Shown in pieces: positions 55,177 through 64,000 of a DNA stretch of 64,000 bases. Location of the stretch: positions 1 to 64,000 of the forward strand of contig JBMNOZ010000002.1 of NCBI GenBank assembly GCA_050943335.1, given 5' to 3'. Origin of the DNA: JBMNOZ01 sp050943335. GTDB lineage: Bacteria > Bacillota > Desulfitobacteriia > Desulfitobacteriales > Syntrophobotulaceae. The notes under the pieces were generated by a model. That model was not told where the DNA came from. It did not search any database and saw only the letters and a program-made list of their open reading frames with translations. Numbering within the stretch: the stretch's first letter is position 1; each line of letters begins with the position of its first letter. The position numbers and the translations under genes are program-made.

Positions 55177-56661
55177 TTAAATGATGATGCAAATTATACC
55201 GCCGTGGCCGTCGTTAACTATGCGCTGTAAAGTGGACTGTAACTTTACTTGCACGTTGTCAGGCATTTTATAGAGTTTATTTTGGATTCCCTCCCGTACC
55301 AGATCATGAAGGGATTTCCCAAAAATATTGGAACTCCATACCTTTTGCGGATCGGACTCAAATTCGTCCAAAATATATTGCACCAGCTCTTCGGCCTGTT
55401 TCTCGGTACCAATGAGGGGAGTAATTTCAGTGGAAACATCAGCCCTTAAGATATGCAGGGAAGGAGCACTCGCTTTAAGTTTTATCCCGTAATGGCCCCC
55501 GGATTTAACCAACTCCGGCTCCTCCAAAAACATTTCGTCCAGTTGCGGGGTTACAACTCCATAACCATTGGCGCGGACTTGTTCGAAGGCATCTGATAAT
55601 TTATCCCATTCCTTCTTAGCCTTGCTGTAATCTAAAATCATCCTCAACAGAGTGTGATCCCCTTCGATCTCAATGCCGGTGAGCTGCTCCAGAACTTCTT
55701 TAAACAACTCATTATCAGTCGTTATTTGAATTTCAACTCGCCCAGTGCCCAGATTCGTTTCTCGCAAAATCACATCTTTGGCGTGTTCACACTCGGCAAG
55801 GATATCTAAGGCATTGTCGATATCCCTTATCTTATAAATATTTTTAATGGAATTTTGAATCGCTTCCTCAAATCCGGCCCGAATTGGATGGGTAAGATCA
55901 AGTTCTTCCACCCATTTAGGAAGCTCGATATTAACTTCAGCGACCGGAAACTCATATAAAAGCTCCTCTAAAATTTGGGAAATATCGCTGAGGTTCATTT
56001 CCAGGCAATCGACAGGCACAACTGGAACATCATAAGTTTCTCCCAAAGTACGTCCCAGTTCTAAAGTTTTTTCTGCGTATGGGCTGGTGGTATTTAAAAG
56101 AACTATAAATGGTTTCCCCAATTCTTTCAGTTCGGAAATGACCCGCTCTTCAGCCTCCACATAGTTCTCGCGCGGAATATCCGAAATTGAGCCGTCTGTG
56201 GTGACAACAATTCCCAAGGTGGAATGGTCGGTGATTACTTTTCGCGTGCCAATTTCAGCCGCCTCTTGAAATGGTATGGCTTCCTCGCTCCAAGGGGTGT
56301 TTACCATCCGAGGGACATCGTTTTCCTCTCCCTCATAACCTAAAGCGCCTTCTACGGAATAACCCACGCAGTCTACAAGCCGGACATTCATATGAATTGA
56401 ATCCTTTAAAATGACCTCTACCGCCTCAGAAGGGATAAATTTAGGTTCTGTGGTTGTGATCCTTTTACCGGTTCCACTTTGGGGAAGTTCGTCCCTTGCC
56501 CTCTCTCTTTCAAAAACATTGGTAATATTGGGAAGGACCAGAAGCTCCATGAATTTTTTTATGAATGTAGATTTTCCAGTCCTAACAGGACCCACAACAC
56601 CGAAATAAATATCCCCTCCTGTCCGTTCAGCAATACCGCTGAAAATATCATAGTTTTGCAT
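55177..56661 (-). CDS. spoIVA: Stage IV sporulation protein A
   Basis: 494 residues from ATG 56661 (AGGAGGG upstream; a longer open frame to 56769 is not used). SpoIVA is an ATPase that polymerises around the forespore to form the coat base. Walker A GVVGPVRTGKST (residues 21-32) and the switch regions TTEPKFIPSEAV, DCVGYSVEGALGYEG match the family, as does the end LQSTLQRIVNDGHGGIICIII. Expected to be made in the mother cell under sigma-E; a CATACTTA at about 56728 recalls a sigma-E -10, but a fitting -35 was not found. Confidence 0.97.
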   Translation of the reverse strand: MQNYDIFSGIAERTGGDIYFGVVGPVRTGKSTFIKKFMELLVLPNITNVFERERARDELPQSGTGKRITTTEPKFIPSEAVEVILKDSIHMNVRLVDCVGYSVEGALGYEGEENDVPRMVNTPWSEEAIPFQEAAEIGTRKVITDHSTLGIVVTTDGSISDIPRENYVEAEERVISELKELGKPFIVLLNTTSPYAEKTLELGRTLGETYDVPVVPVDCLEMNLSDISQILEELLYEFPVAEVNIELPKWVEELDLTHPIRAGFEEAIQNSIKNIYKIRDIDNALDILAECEHAKDVILRETNLGTGRVEIQITTDNELFKEVLEQLTGIEIEGDHTLLRMILDYSKAKKEWDKLSDAFEQVRANGYGVVTPQLDEMFLEEPELVKSGGHYGIKLKASAPSLHILRADVSTEITPLIGTEKQAEELVQYILDEFESDPQKVWSSNIFGKSLHDLVREGIQNKLYKMPDNVQVKLQSTLQRIVNDGHGGIICIII

Positions 56662-56831
56662 AGAAGATTTCCCTCCTTTTAGTTGTGCTGTCCTTAAGGA
56701 CTTAAAATATACCTGATAATTCCTTAAGTATGTAAATACGTTTATTAACAGGACTAGCACCTTAAGCACTATATTATATTTGAAAAAAAGTTAATTATGT
56801 CTAAATGTTTATGCGCTCTTCATAAAAAAAT

Positions 56832-56850
56832 GACACCTCTTTAGGGTGTC
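56832..56850 (-). terminator. Terminator of gpsA
   Basis: GACACC (56832-56837), GGTGTC (56845-56850), followed on the minus strand by ATTTTTTT. Confidence 0.85.
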
Positions 56851-56904
56851 AGGAATCTATTTCCGTTTCATTTGGAGATAATAGTCTCCAACCTGAATTT
56901 ATAT

Positions 56905-57927
56905 TTAGTTTTTCGAATAAACTGTCAAAAATCCGAGATCTTCGGTCTCATGTTTTTTCCCTCGCATCATTAAGTTTTCTAAAGCTTCTTGGGGACTTAA
57001 ACCCTCAAACAGCACTTTATAGGCTTGTTCAGTAATCGGCATGGTAATCCCAAGCTTCCGGCTCAAATGATAAGCATTCTTTGTAATTCGTACCCCCTCT
57101 ACTACCATACCGACTTCTTTCAAAACCTCGGCCAAGGATTTACCACTGGCCAAAGCCCTACCAGCCCGTAAGTTTCGGCTATGGGTGCTGGTACAAGTCG
57201 CTATTAGATCCCCCATACCAGAAAGACCTGCAAAAGTAACAGGATCAGCGCCCATTGCCACCCCTAACCTCGTTATCTCCGCCAGACCCCTGGTTATTAA
57301 AGCTGCTTTCGTGTTGTCTTTAGGATTCAGGCCTTCTAAAACTCCAGCACATAAAGCAATAATATTTTTCAAAGCTCCGCCCATTTCGACCCCGATTAAA
57401 TCCCGATTAGTATACACTCTAAATCTCGAAGTCATAATTAGGTCTTGTATTCTTTCAGCATATTTAAGATTCTCGGCGGCTGCAACTACTGCTGTGACAA
57501 CATCTTCACCCACTTCTTCCGCGTGACTGGGGCCGGATAAAACCACCACCGGATGACGAGGAAGTTCCTCCGCCAATACTTGCGAGAGCCTTAAAAGGGT
57601 TTCTTCTTCCAACCCCTTTGCAGTATTAACAATAATACAATTTTCTTTTAGATAGGGTTTTATTAACCTAGCGCTTTTCCTAACCGCATGGGAGGGGACA
57701 CAGAGAAATACCGCTTCAGCATTAATTTCTGTTAAATCCGTTGTAGGATTAACTTCCTCCGGTAAAAAAACTCCAGGAAGATAAGGAGTATTTTCTCTTT
57801 TTTCTTTCATGGATGCTATTTTTTTAGGGTCAATTCCGATCAGAGAAACTTTGTTTCCGGCTCGAGCTAAAAGCAAGGCAATCGCCGTACCCCAGCTACC
57901 AGCCCCGAAAACAGCCGTTTGTTGCAA
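56905..57927 (-). CDS. gpsA: Glycerol-3-phosphate dehydrogenase [NAD(P)+]
   Basis: 340 residues from TTG 57927, where GGAGGG lies just upstream; the longer frame starts inside plsY. GpsA reduces dihydroxyacetone phosphate to sn-glycerol-3-phosphate for membrane lipids. N-terminal Rossmann motif AVFGAGSWGTAIAL, catalytic Lys in GALKNIIALCAGV, and the GMGDLIATCTSTHSRN and GMVVEGVRITKN blocks are all present. Follows plsY, which uses the product. Confidence 0.96.
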   Translation of the reverse strand: MQQTAVFGAGSWGTAIALLLARAGNKVSLIGIDPKKIASMKEKRENTPYLPGVFLPEEVNPTTDLTEINAEAVFLCVPSHAVRKSARLIKPYLKENCIIVNTAKGLEEETLLRLSQVLAEELPRHPVVVLSGPSHAEEVGEDVVTAVVAAAENLKYAERIQDLIMTSRFRVYTNRDLIGVEMGGALKNIIALCAGVLEGLNPKDNTKAALITRGLAEITRLGVAMGADPVTFAGLSGMGDLIATCTSTHSRNLRAGRALASGKSLAEVLKEVGMVVEGVRITKNAYHLSRKLGITMPITEQAYKVLFEGLSPQEALENLMMRGKKHETEDLGFLTVYSKN

Positions 57928-57940
57928 GCCTCTCCCTCCT

Positions 57941-58531
57941 CTATTTCTTAACTCCAAATTTCGGTTCCGTACCCTCAATAATTCTCCGAATATTGGCCCG
58001 ATGACGTAAAAGAACTATTACTACACTAACAGCAGTAAAAATAATATTTGCTAAATGCTCTCGAAAAACAAGAGCCGTAACGAACACAGCGAGCGCTCCA
58101 AACATGGAGCCTAAGGAAACATATCTGCTAATAGCCGTCACTATAATGAAAACCGCGAGGCCAACAAGCATTACTTTAGGCATTAGAATACAAATGACCC
58201 CGAAACCACAGGCCACTCCTTTACCGCTTGGTTTAAAAAGAAAATAAGGGCTGTAACTATGCCCAATCATAGCTAGGAGACCTCCTATAACCCCGCCCCA
58301 GGGGCCAAAGTACAGCATGCATAAATAAGTTGCCAAAGCCCCTTTTAGGGCATCGAAAACTAATACCGCAATTCCCCATTTCTTACCCAAGAGCCGGTAA
58401 GCATTGGTAGCCCCCAAATTGCCGCTTCCATGGTGGCGAATGTCTATCCCTTTAATTTTTCCAGCCAGAAAAGCATAAGGGATGGCCCCGAGAAAATAGG
58501 CCACTAAAAAAACAACATATTCCCAAGTCAT
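57941..58531 (-). CDS. plsY: Glycerol-3-phosphate acyltransferase
   Basis: 196 residues with about five to six membrane helices. PlsY moves an acyl group from acyl phosphate to glycerol-3-phosphate, starting phospholipid synthesis. Motifs HHGSGNLGATNAYR (motif 1), GHSYSPYFLFKPSGKGVACGFG (motif 2) and FREHLANI (motif 3). Sits between der and gpsA with 3 and 13 bp gaps, one operon. Confidence 0.96.
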   Translation of the reverse strand: MTWEYVVFLVAYFLGAIPYAFLAGKIKGIDIRHHGSGNLGATNAYRLLGKKWGIAVLVFDALKGALATYLCMLYFGPWGGVIGGLLAMIGHSYSPYFLFKPSGKGVACGFGVICILMPKVMLVGLAVFIIVTAISRYVSLGSMFGALAVFVTALVFREHLANIIFTAVSVVIVLLRHRANIRRIIEGTEPKFGVKK

Positions 58532-58534
58532 CAG

Positions 58535-59866
58535 TTATTCCTTCTCCTCATCCCTTTTTCTCATAATCAGTCTAAGCGGAGTACCCTCAAAGCCAAAATT
58601 TTTTCGTAGCTGGTTTTCCAAATAACGACGATAAGAGAAATGCACTAGTTCCGGATCATTGACAAAAAAGATAAAGGTGGGCGGTTGAACCCGCTGTTGA
58701 GTTGCATAGAGTATATTCAAACGTCTACCCTTGTCAGTGGGTGGAGGGTTTAAATATACCCATTCTCTAAGCATGTCGTTAAGCGTACTGGTTAAAACTC
58801 TCCTGCTGGCTTGTTCGGCAACAAATTCAACTAAATCCATAATTTTATTTATTCTTTGCCCGGTCTTGGCCGAAACGAACTGGGTCGGAGCATAAGAGAC
58901 AAAAGATAATTCTTCTCGAAGCTCTTTTTCATACTCCTGCAAAGTTTTATCATCTTTGGGGATTAAATCCCATTTGTTAATAATTAATATTATACCTTTC
59001 CCTTTTTCATGAGCATAGCCTACAATTCTTTTGTCCTGTTCAGTAACGCCTTCCGTAGCATCTAGAACCATTAAGACCACGTCCGAGCGATCCACAGCCC
59101 GAAAAGAGCGGATAACACTATAACTTTCCGTAACCTCGGCGATCTTTTTCTTCCGTCTGATTCCTGCGGTATCGATTAAAGTATAATGCCTTCCCTCGTA
59201 AATAAAATCTGTATCGATTGCATCTCTCGTAGTTCCGGGGATATCACTAACAATCACCCTTTCCTCCCCGAGCAGCATGTTAACAAGGGAGGATTTCCCA
59301 ACATTGGGTCTCCCGATAACCGCGACTTTTACTATGTCCGGATCAACAATTTCCTCTGATTTTTCTGGCAACTTGGATACAATTATATCCAGTAGATCCC
59401 CGACATTCATGCCATGGAGCGCAGAAATAGAGATCGGCTCGCCGAGTCCTAAAGTAAGATATTCATAAGCCTCGCCAGCAAAGGTGGAAAAATCCTCAAT
59501 CTTATTCACTGTCAATAACACTGGTTTGCCTGAAGTTCTTAACTGTCTTGCAATTTGTTCATCCTCTGGAGTGACTTTGCTCTGCCCGTCTACAATCAAA
59601 ATTACAACATCTGCTTCTTCTATAGCTATCTCCGCCTGCTGCTTCATTTGAGCCGAAAGGGGAGTTGTCTCATCTTTAAACTCTATTCCCCCGGTATCAA
59701 TAAGCGTAAATTGCCGTCCCAGCCACTCCGCATCAAAATATAATCTATCTCTGGTAACTCCCGGTGTATTCTCGACAATAGCAACCATACAGCCGATTAT
59801 TCTATTAAAAAGCGTCGATTTCCCTACATTAGGTCGCCCTACGATGGCGACGACCGGTTTGCTCAA
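58535..59866 (-). CDS. der: Ribosome assembly GTPase Der
   Basis: 443 residues, TTG 59866 with GGGGGT upstream. Two GTPase domains in tandem: GRPNVGKSTLFNR near residue 9 with DTGGIE and NKIE, and GRPNVGKSSLVNML near 186 with DTAGIRRK and NKWD. A C-terminal KH-like domain (EWVYLNPPPTDKGRRLNI, TFIFFVNDPELVHFSYRRYLEN) follows. Der helps 50S subunit maturation. Confidence 0.97.
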   Translation of the reverse strand: MSKPVVAIVGRPNVGKSTLFNRIIGCMVAIVENTPGVTRDRLYFDAEWLGRQFTLIDTGGIEFKDETTPLSAQMKQQAEIAIEEADVVILIVDGQSKVTPEDEQIARQLRTSGKPVLLTVNKIEDFSTFAGEAYEYLTLGLGEPISISALHGMNVGDLLDIIVSKLPEKSEEIVDPDIVKVAVIGRPNVGKSSLVNMLLGEERVIVSDIPGTTRDAIDTDFIYEGRHYTLIDTAGIRRKKKIAEVTESYSVIRSFRAVDRSDVVLMVLDATEGVTEQDKRIVGYAHEKGKGIILIINKWDLIPKDDKTLQEYEKELREELSFVSYAPTQFVSAKTGQRINKIMDLVEFVAEQASRRVLTSTLNDMLREWVYLNPPPTDKGRRLNILYATQQRVQPPTFIFFVNDPELVHFSYRRYLENQLRKNFGFEGTPLRLIMRKRDEEKE

Positions 59867-59892
59867 TTTTCGACACCCCCAGAATTTTCCCC

Positions 59893-61203
59893 TTAAATTT
59901 TCTCTCCCAAAACCCCTTCTAAAAAGGATTTCCCTTCATTATATACTATTATAGCCTGGCCGTTAATCTTTTCTGCCAGCCACTCGACAGTATGCCCATC
60001 TAAAAAAACATCTTCGTCCGCTTTTAGCATAACCTTGGGAATTAGGAAATAGTCACCTTCTAAATCCCCAACTTGGGCAGCGATATCTTGGGCAGTGAGT
60101 AAACCGGCTACAGTAACACTTTCTCCAAAAAACCGATTTATCACCGGGTGCAACGTAAGTTTTAAACCTTTGATAAAGGCAAGTTCCTTAAGCAGTTCTT
60201 CAAAATATCCATAAGCCGAAACCCCGGTCAAAATATGCACTCGCCGAGTGTCAACTTCTGGAGGCAGGCAAGAAAGATAAGAACAGACTTCTTTTCTGAA
60301 TTTAGCCGCCATTCCGATCCCGTTTTCGAGCTGGGGAAAACCGTCGTATTCTTTGACGGAAGGAAATGCGCGTTTGCCCAAGATATAGAATTCATCGGCA
60401 AAATAGACTAGATTTCGGCCGGTCCGTTCTTTAAATCCTTTCTGCCATTTTACCCCTTGCTCCAAAATCCTTCCGGCTTCTTCCGGGCTTACAGCTCGAA
60501 GCTGGGGAAGATTAGAACGGTGTTTTGTTAAACCTACCGGCACTACCCCTATAGATTGCACTGCCGGATAAAAAGCAGCTAGATTATTTACTGTCTCCTC
60601 TAAAACTTCTCCATCATTATAACCGGGCACTAAAACAATCTGAGTATGCATTACAATTCCGTTTTGGGCCAAGATCTTGATTTGCTCCGCTAAAACTCCT
60701 GCCCTTTTATTTTTCATTAATTTTATCCGTTCTTCCGGATCCCAAGCCTGGACAGAAATAAATAATGGACTTAGATGCAGATCTATAATCCGTTGAAATT
60801 CAGCGGAGGTTAGATTAGTTAAAGTTATATAACTTCCTTGAGTAAAAGACAACCGATAGTCATCATCCCGGACATATAAAGAATCTCTTAAACCCGGCGG
60901 CATTTGGTGGACAAAGCAAAAAACACAATTATTAGAACAAGTCTTTAACCCGTCAACGGCAATCTTTTTAAATTCCAAGCCTAAAAATTCTCCAGATTCT
61001 TGAATAATTTCCAAGTCCCAAATCTCGCCGGTGTTCTTTTTAATTGTTAAAACAAATTCCCGTTCCGCAGTGTAATACTGCAGATCAAGAATATCATTCA
61101 CTTGCTGTCCGTCTACTTTACAAATAATATCCCCGATTTCAATTTCCATTTCCTCAGCAATGCCGCCTTCTAAAACCCTGGATACAACTAAACCTTTAAC
61201 CAC
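59893..61203 (-). CDS. DUF512 radical-SAM-like iron-sulfur protein with PDZ
   Basis: 436 residues, GTG 61203. N-terminal PDZ-like fold (about 1-70), then a radical SAM core with CSNNCVFCFVHQMPPGLRDSLYVRDDDYRLSFTQGSY and a C-terminal DUF512 domain (TGVSAYGYFEELLKEL, VAGLLTAQDI). The three cysteines fit an iron-sulfur cluster. Function unknown. Conserved next to der in clostridia. The stretch ISVQAWDPEE differs from the usual SVHATDPE with a His. Confidence 0.88.
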   Translation of the reverse strand: MVKGLVVSRVLEGGIAEEMEIEIGDIICKVDGQQVNDILDLQYYTAEREFVLTIKKNTGEIWDLEIIQESGEFLGLEFKKIAVDGLKTCSNNCVFCFVHQMPPGLRDSLYVRDDDYRLSFTQGSYITLTNLTSAEFQRIIDLHLSPLFISVQAWDPEERIKLMKNKRAGVLAEQIKILAQNGIVMHTQIVLVPGYNDGEVLEETVNNLAAFYPAVQSIGVVPVGLTKHRSNLPQLRAVSPEEAGRILEQGVKWQKGFKERTGRNLVYFADEFYILGKRAFPSVKEYDGFPQLENGIGMAAKFRKEVCSYLSCLPPEVDTRRVHILTGVSAYGYFEELLKELAFIKGLKLTLHPVINRFFGESVTVAGLLTAQDIAAQVGDLEGDYFLIPKVMLKADEDVFLDGHTVEWLAEKINGQAIIVYNEGKSFLEGVLGEKI

Positions 61204-61223
61204 TTTATTGACGTTCCTTTTTT

Positions 61224-62372
61224 TTAGGTATATACATTATTAACATTGTTATTTGAACTTATGTTGTTTTTAAGTCTTTGGTTTTCCCGATAACGGGAAA
61301 TATTTAGTAAAATCCCAATTTCTAAAAGCGTTACTAATAAAGAACTTCCTCCATAAGAAATCAAGGGTAAGGAAATACCGGTTATCGGTAACAGCCCGGT
61401 TACAACACCTAAATTTATTACTGTTTGAACGGCCAAGAGAGAAGTAAGGCCAAAACCCAATAAACGACCAAAACGGTCCGGACACTGGTGAGAAATGAAA
61501 TAAGCCCTACCAAAGAAAATAGAAAAACAGATTATAACAAAAAAGGTTCCGAAAAATCCGAATTCTTGGCCTATAACGGCAAAGATCATATCTGTGAAAT
61601 TTTCCGGCAAATTCCCGCTTTCAACCCCGCGCCCAATACCGATTCCAAATAATCCCCCTGTACCAAGTGCTATTTGAGCATTAACACTCTGCCAGCCGAG
61701 AGTTGAAGCGTACTTCCAAGGGTCCAACCAACTGAGAATCCTATTCCACTGATAGGGTTCGCTTTTAACTAGATAATATCCTGCTATACCACAAATTGGT
61801 ATGGCGGCGAGAAAATAGAGGCTTGATAATTCCGTCATCAGAAACATTATGCCGCAAACCGCTAGAATAACTATCGCCGTGCCTAAGTCCGGCTGTTTGT
61901 AAACATAAAATACTATTATCCCGGTAATGACCAAAGGCAAAAAAACATCCTTTAGTTTTTTAACTGGGTAGCGGGTAAGAGTATGGGCTAAAAAAATAAC
62001 TACAAAAAGTTTGGCCACTTCTGAAGGTTGAATTGAAATACCAAAAATATTTAACCAGCGGACCGATCCCTTAGCTTCTACAGCCAAACCGCTATATTTT
62101 AAAAGTAATAAGAGACCAATACTTAGTATAATGCCGAGACCGGAAAGTTTTTTCCAATACCGATAAGGAGTTATCAATGCTCCAAAAGCTGCAATTATTC
62201 CTAATAAAGCCCATTGGACCTGTTTAAAGAAATAAGAATATGAATTGCCGGTTTGATTAAAGGCAAATAAAGAGCTGGCACTTAGAACCATAATTAAGCC
62301 AATGGCCAGCAAAATACATGAAGTGAACAAGAGAATTAAATCAGGCTTTCCCGCTTTATGCTTCTGGGCCAT
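61224..62372 (-). CDS. FtsW/RodA/SpoVE-family glycan polymerase
   Basis: 382 residues, ten membrane helices. SEDS family, which polymerises lipid II with a partner penicillin-binding protein. WLNIFGISIQPSEVAKL, YKQPDLGTAIV (with the catalytic Asp of the family), LPENFTDMIFAVIGQEFG and LPLISYGGSSL are typical. Closest features are FtsW/SpoVE rather than RodA; I could not separate the two. GGAGG precedes ATG 62372. Confidence 0.9.
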   Translation of the reverse strand: MAQKHKAGKPDLILLFTSCILLAIGLIMVLSASSLFAFNQTGNSYSYFFKQVQWALLGIIAAFGALITPYRYWKKLSGLGIILSIGLLLLLKYSGLAVEAKGSVRWLNIFGISIQPSEVAKLFVVIFLAHTLTRYPVKKLKDVFLPLVITGIIVFYVYKQPDLGTAIVILAVCGIMFLMTELSSLYFLAAIPICGIAGYYLVKSEPYQWNRILSWLDPWKYASTLGWQSVNAQIALGTGGLFGIGIGRGVESGNLPENFTDMIFAVIGQEFGFFGTFFVIICFSIFFGRAYFISHQCPDRFGRLLGFGLTSLLAVQTVINLGVVTGLLPITGISLPLISYGGSSLLVTLLEIGILLNISRYRENQRLKNNISSNNNVNNVYT

Positions 62373-62404
62373 ATCTTAACCTCCTGTTTCCATGACCTGA
62401 GGTG

Positions 62405-62440
62405 AAATGACTTCTTGCCAATAGAAGCAAGAAGTCATTT
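62405..62440. terminator. 14-bp perfect hairpin after ispH-rpsA
   Basis: AAATGACTTCTTGC (62405-62418), loop of 8, GCAAGAAGTCATTT (62427-62440). The T-tract is better on the plus strand (TTTTTG) than on the minus strand (ATTTCAC), so partial read-through into the SEDS gene is likely. Confidence 0.65.
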
Positions 62441-62461
62441 TTGAGTAGTAAAAATAAGTAC

Positions 62462-64000
62462 TTATTCTTCTTCGTTAGACGAAATATTTTCCAAGGTATC
62501 ACCGAGAGTACCTAAGGGTTCTTCAGCTTGGTTAGCTAGAGCCTCCCGCTCTTCTGCTTTTTGAGCTTCAGCCTGAGCCTCTTTAATACTTAAGCTTATT
62601 CTCTTGTCCTCTGGTTTGCATTCAATTACCTTAGCCCTAATTATATCTCCCACATTTACAACTTCTTCTACTTTCCCAACCCTGTAATCAGCTAATTGAG
62701 AGATATGTACTAAAGCGTCAACCCCGTCTTCAAGTTTGACAAAGGCGCCGAATGTAGCAATCCTCACCACTTCTTTTCCTTCGACAATAGAACCCACAGG
62801 ATATTTTTCCCCTACAGAATCCCAGGGATCAGGTAATAATTGTTTAAGGCTTAAAGAGACTCTTCCTCTTTCTTTATCAACATTTAAGACCTGAACTTCG
62901 ATTTCATCGTCAACTTGAACAACATCTGAAGGCCGGGCCACTCTGGAGAAAGACATTTCCGAAACGTGCAGGAGACCATCTAACCCGCCTAAATCGATAA
63001 AAGCACCGAAGTTAGTCAGGCGACGTACAATTCCTTTCACCACGTCTCCTTCCTTCAGCTCCTCGAGCAATTTCTCACGTTTGGCAGCCTGCTCTTCTTC
63101 TAAGATAACTTTCTGGGAGAGGATAAGTTTCTTTTTGGCTTCATCATACTCGATAACTTTCAGCCTTAAAGTTTTACCTACATATTTTGTCAAATCGGAC
63201 ACAAACCCTAATTCAATATGAGAAGCCGGTACAAAGCCACGCATACCCATGTCAACCAAAAGACCGCCTTTAACAGCTTCAGTCACCTTAGCTTGGGTTT
63301 CTTCTTGGCTTTCAGCTAATTCTGCCAAGCGTTTCCGAGCCTCTATTTCTGCAACTCGTTTGCGCGAGAGAACAGTATATCCTTCTTTGTTTTCAACCCG
63401 AGTTACCATGGCGGAAATGGTATCGCCGATTTTCACAACATCATTAACATCCAAAACTCTAGTGGCAGCCAATTCCTCAATGGGGATAAGGCCTTCGGAT
63501 TTCCAACCGATGTCCACAAATACCTCTTCATCGGTTATTTTAACAACCTTGCCTGTGACAATAGCGCCCCCATAGATCATTGGCAATTCGCCGTCAAAAT
63601 TCTCCATAGTCTGGACATCGTTTTCCTGCTCTAACTGAGTATTCTCGTTGTTCTCTTCTAGAGTTGCATTTTCTTCTTTCTCTTCCCTTGCAACATCTTT
63701 TTCCTCCATTAAAACCTCATTAGCATTTCCGACTAGTTCCGACATTTTGTTGTAAACCTCCTCAATAATCCAATCTGGTGTAGAAGCCCCGGCGGTAAGC
63801 CCGACACTCTTGGCTCCTTGGAACGAGATTTTTTGTAATTCAGCCGCTGTTTCAACTGTATAAGTTTTTGCGGTTTGACTGCAAATCTCTCCTAGCTTTC
63901 GCGTATTGGAGCTATTACGTCCCCCCACAACAATCATTATATCTACCTTTTGGGACAACTCGCGAGCCGAGGCTTGACGTTCTTTCGTTGCCCTACAAAT
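62462..64000 (-). CDS. ispH-rpsA: IspH (LytB) fused to ribosomal protein S1, 5' end outside window
   Basis: About 512 codons are present and the frame stays open to the right edge. The first residues, ICRATKERQASARELSQKVD and MIVVGGRNSSNTRKLGEIC, are the C-terminal third of HMBPP reductase (last isoprenoid step of the MEP pathway, iron-sulfur). After an acidic linker rich in Glu (about 95-130) come four S1 RNA-binding motifs, each ending like VLSRKR, LSQK, LSLKQL or LSIKEA. The fusion is known in clostridia. A TTG at 63958 is not the start. Confidence 0.95.
   Translation of the reverse strand: MCRATKERQASARELSQKVDIMIVVGGRNSSNTRKLGEICSQTAKTYTVETAAELQKISFQGAKSVGLTAGASTPDWIIEEVYNKMSELVGNANEVLMEEKDVAREEKEENATLEENNENTQLEQENDVQTMENFDGELPMIYGGAIVTGKVVKITDEEVFVDIGWKSEGLIPIEELAATRVLDVNDVVKIGDTISAMVTRVENKEGYTVLSRKRVAEIEARKRLAELAESQEETQAKVTEAVKGGLLVDMGMRGFVPASHIELGFVSDLTKYVGKTLRLKVIEYDEAKKKLILSQKVILEEEQAAKREKLLEELKEGDVVKGIVRRLTNFGAFIDLGGLDGLLHVSEMSFSRVARPSDVVQVDDEIEVQVLNVDKERGRVSLSLKQLLPDPWDSVGEKYPVGSIVEGKEVVRIATFGAFVKLEDGVDALVHISQLADYRVGKVEEVVNVGDIIRAKVIECKPEDKRISLSIKEAQAEAQKAEEREALANQAEEPLGTLGDTLENISSNEEE

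Noticed and set aside
56720..56745. CATACTTA as sigma-E -10 for spoIVA
   Set aside because: No matching -35 at 14-15 bp, so kept only as a remark.

Overview
The window looks like chromosome of a low-GC, endospore-forming clostridial Firmicute, most like the Peptococcaceae (Desulfitobacterium/Dehalobacter-type). Grounds: spoIVA, a small acid-soluble spore protein, a YtoI-type regulator beside dnaE, an IspH-S1 fusion, a clostridial-type aconitase and the run fusion-ftsW-DUF512-der-plsY-gpsA-spoIVA. This is inferred from gene content; no rRNA is present. Almost all genes lie on the minus strand.

Layout. 1-20 kb: core metabolism and cell biology (coaD, dnaE, ytoI, glnA, a UPF0173 hydrolase, a TagO-like transferase, trmL, aconitase, a CCA-type nucleotidyltransferase, an M29 aminopeptidase, an RluD-type synthase, lemA with a DUF2207 protein, a methyltransferase). 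The left edge carries the 5' half of a tRNA-Leu with an intact promoter, broken at the anticodon loop. 19.8-26.4 kb: lrgAB, a universal stress protein and a BceRS-BceAB peptide-sensing and resistance module. 26.4-27.3 kb: two decayed genes (lrgB remnant, ABC-F remnant). 27.3-42 kb: a complete type I-E CRISPR-Cas locus. cas3-cse1-cse2-cas7-cas5-cas6-cas1-cas2 run leftwards into an array of 86 repeats and 85 spacers. Cas2 is fused to a DEDDh exonuclease, and only 29 bp separate its stop codon from the first repeat.

42-55 kb: a ferritin-like protein of unknown role, rmuC, a DUF815 ATPase, lepB, tRNA-Leu(CAG), queH, a CBS protein, a Clp-fold serine protease, a two-gene polyprenyl diphosphate synthase, speD and a toprim protein. 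Next comes a 1.3 kb segment bounded by tRNA-Pro(GGG) and a displaced copy of its 3' half, the scar of a lost or decayed integrative element. 55-64 kb: spoIVA and the envelope/lipid/ribosome cluster gpsA, plsY, der, DUF512, ftsW/spoVE and the ispH-rpsA fusion, which runs off the right edge.

The most notable points are the fine structure of the CRISPR locus (a leader that must overlap cas2, two overlapping spacers for one target, a biased 29th repeat base), three separate tRNA scars, tandem repeats ahead of speD, a possible terminator/antiterminator leader ahead of lemA, and small genes easily missed by automated calling. No wholly new defence system was found. The closest to an unknown system is the tandem ferritin-like protein next to cas3.
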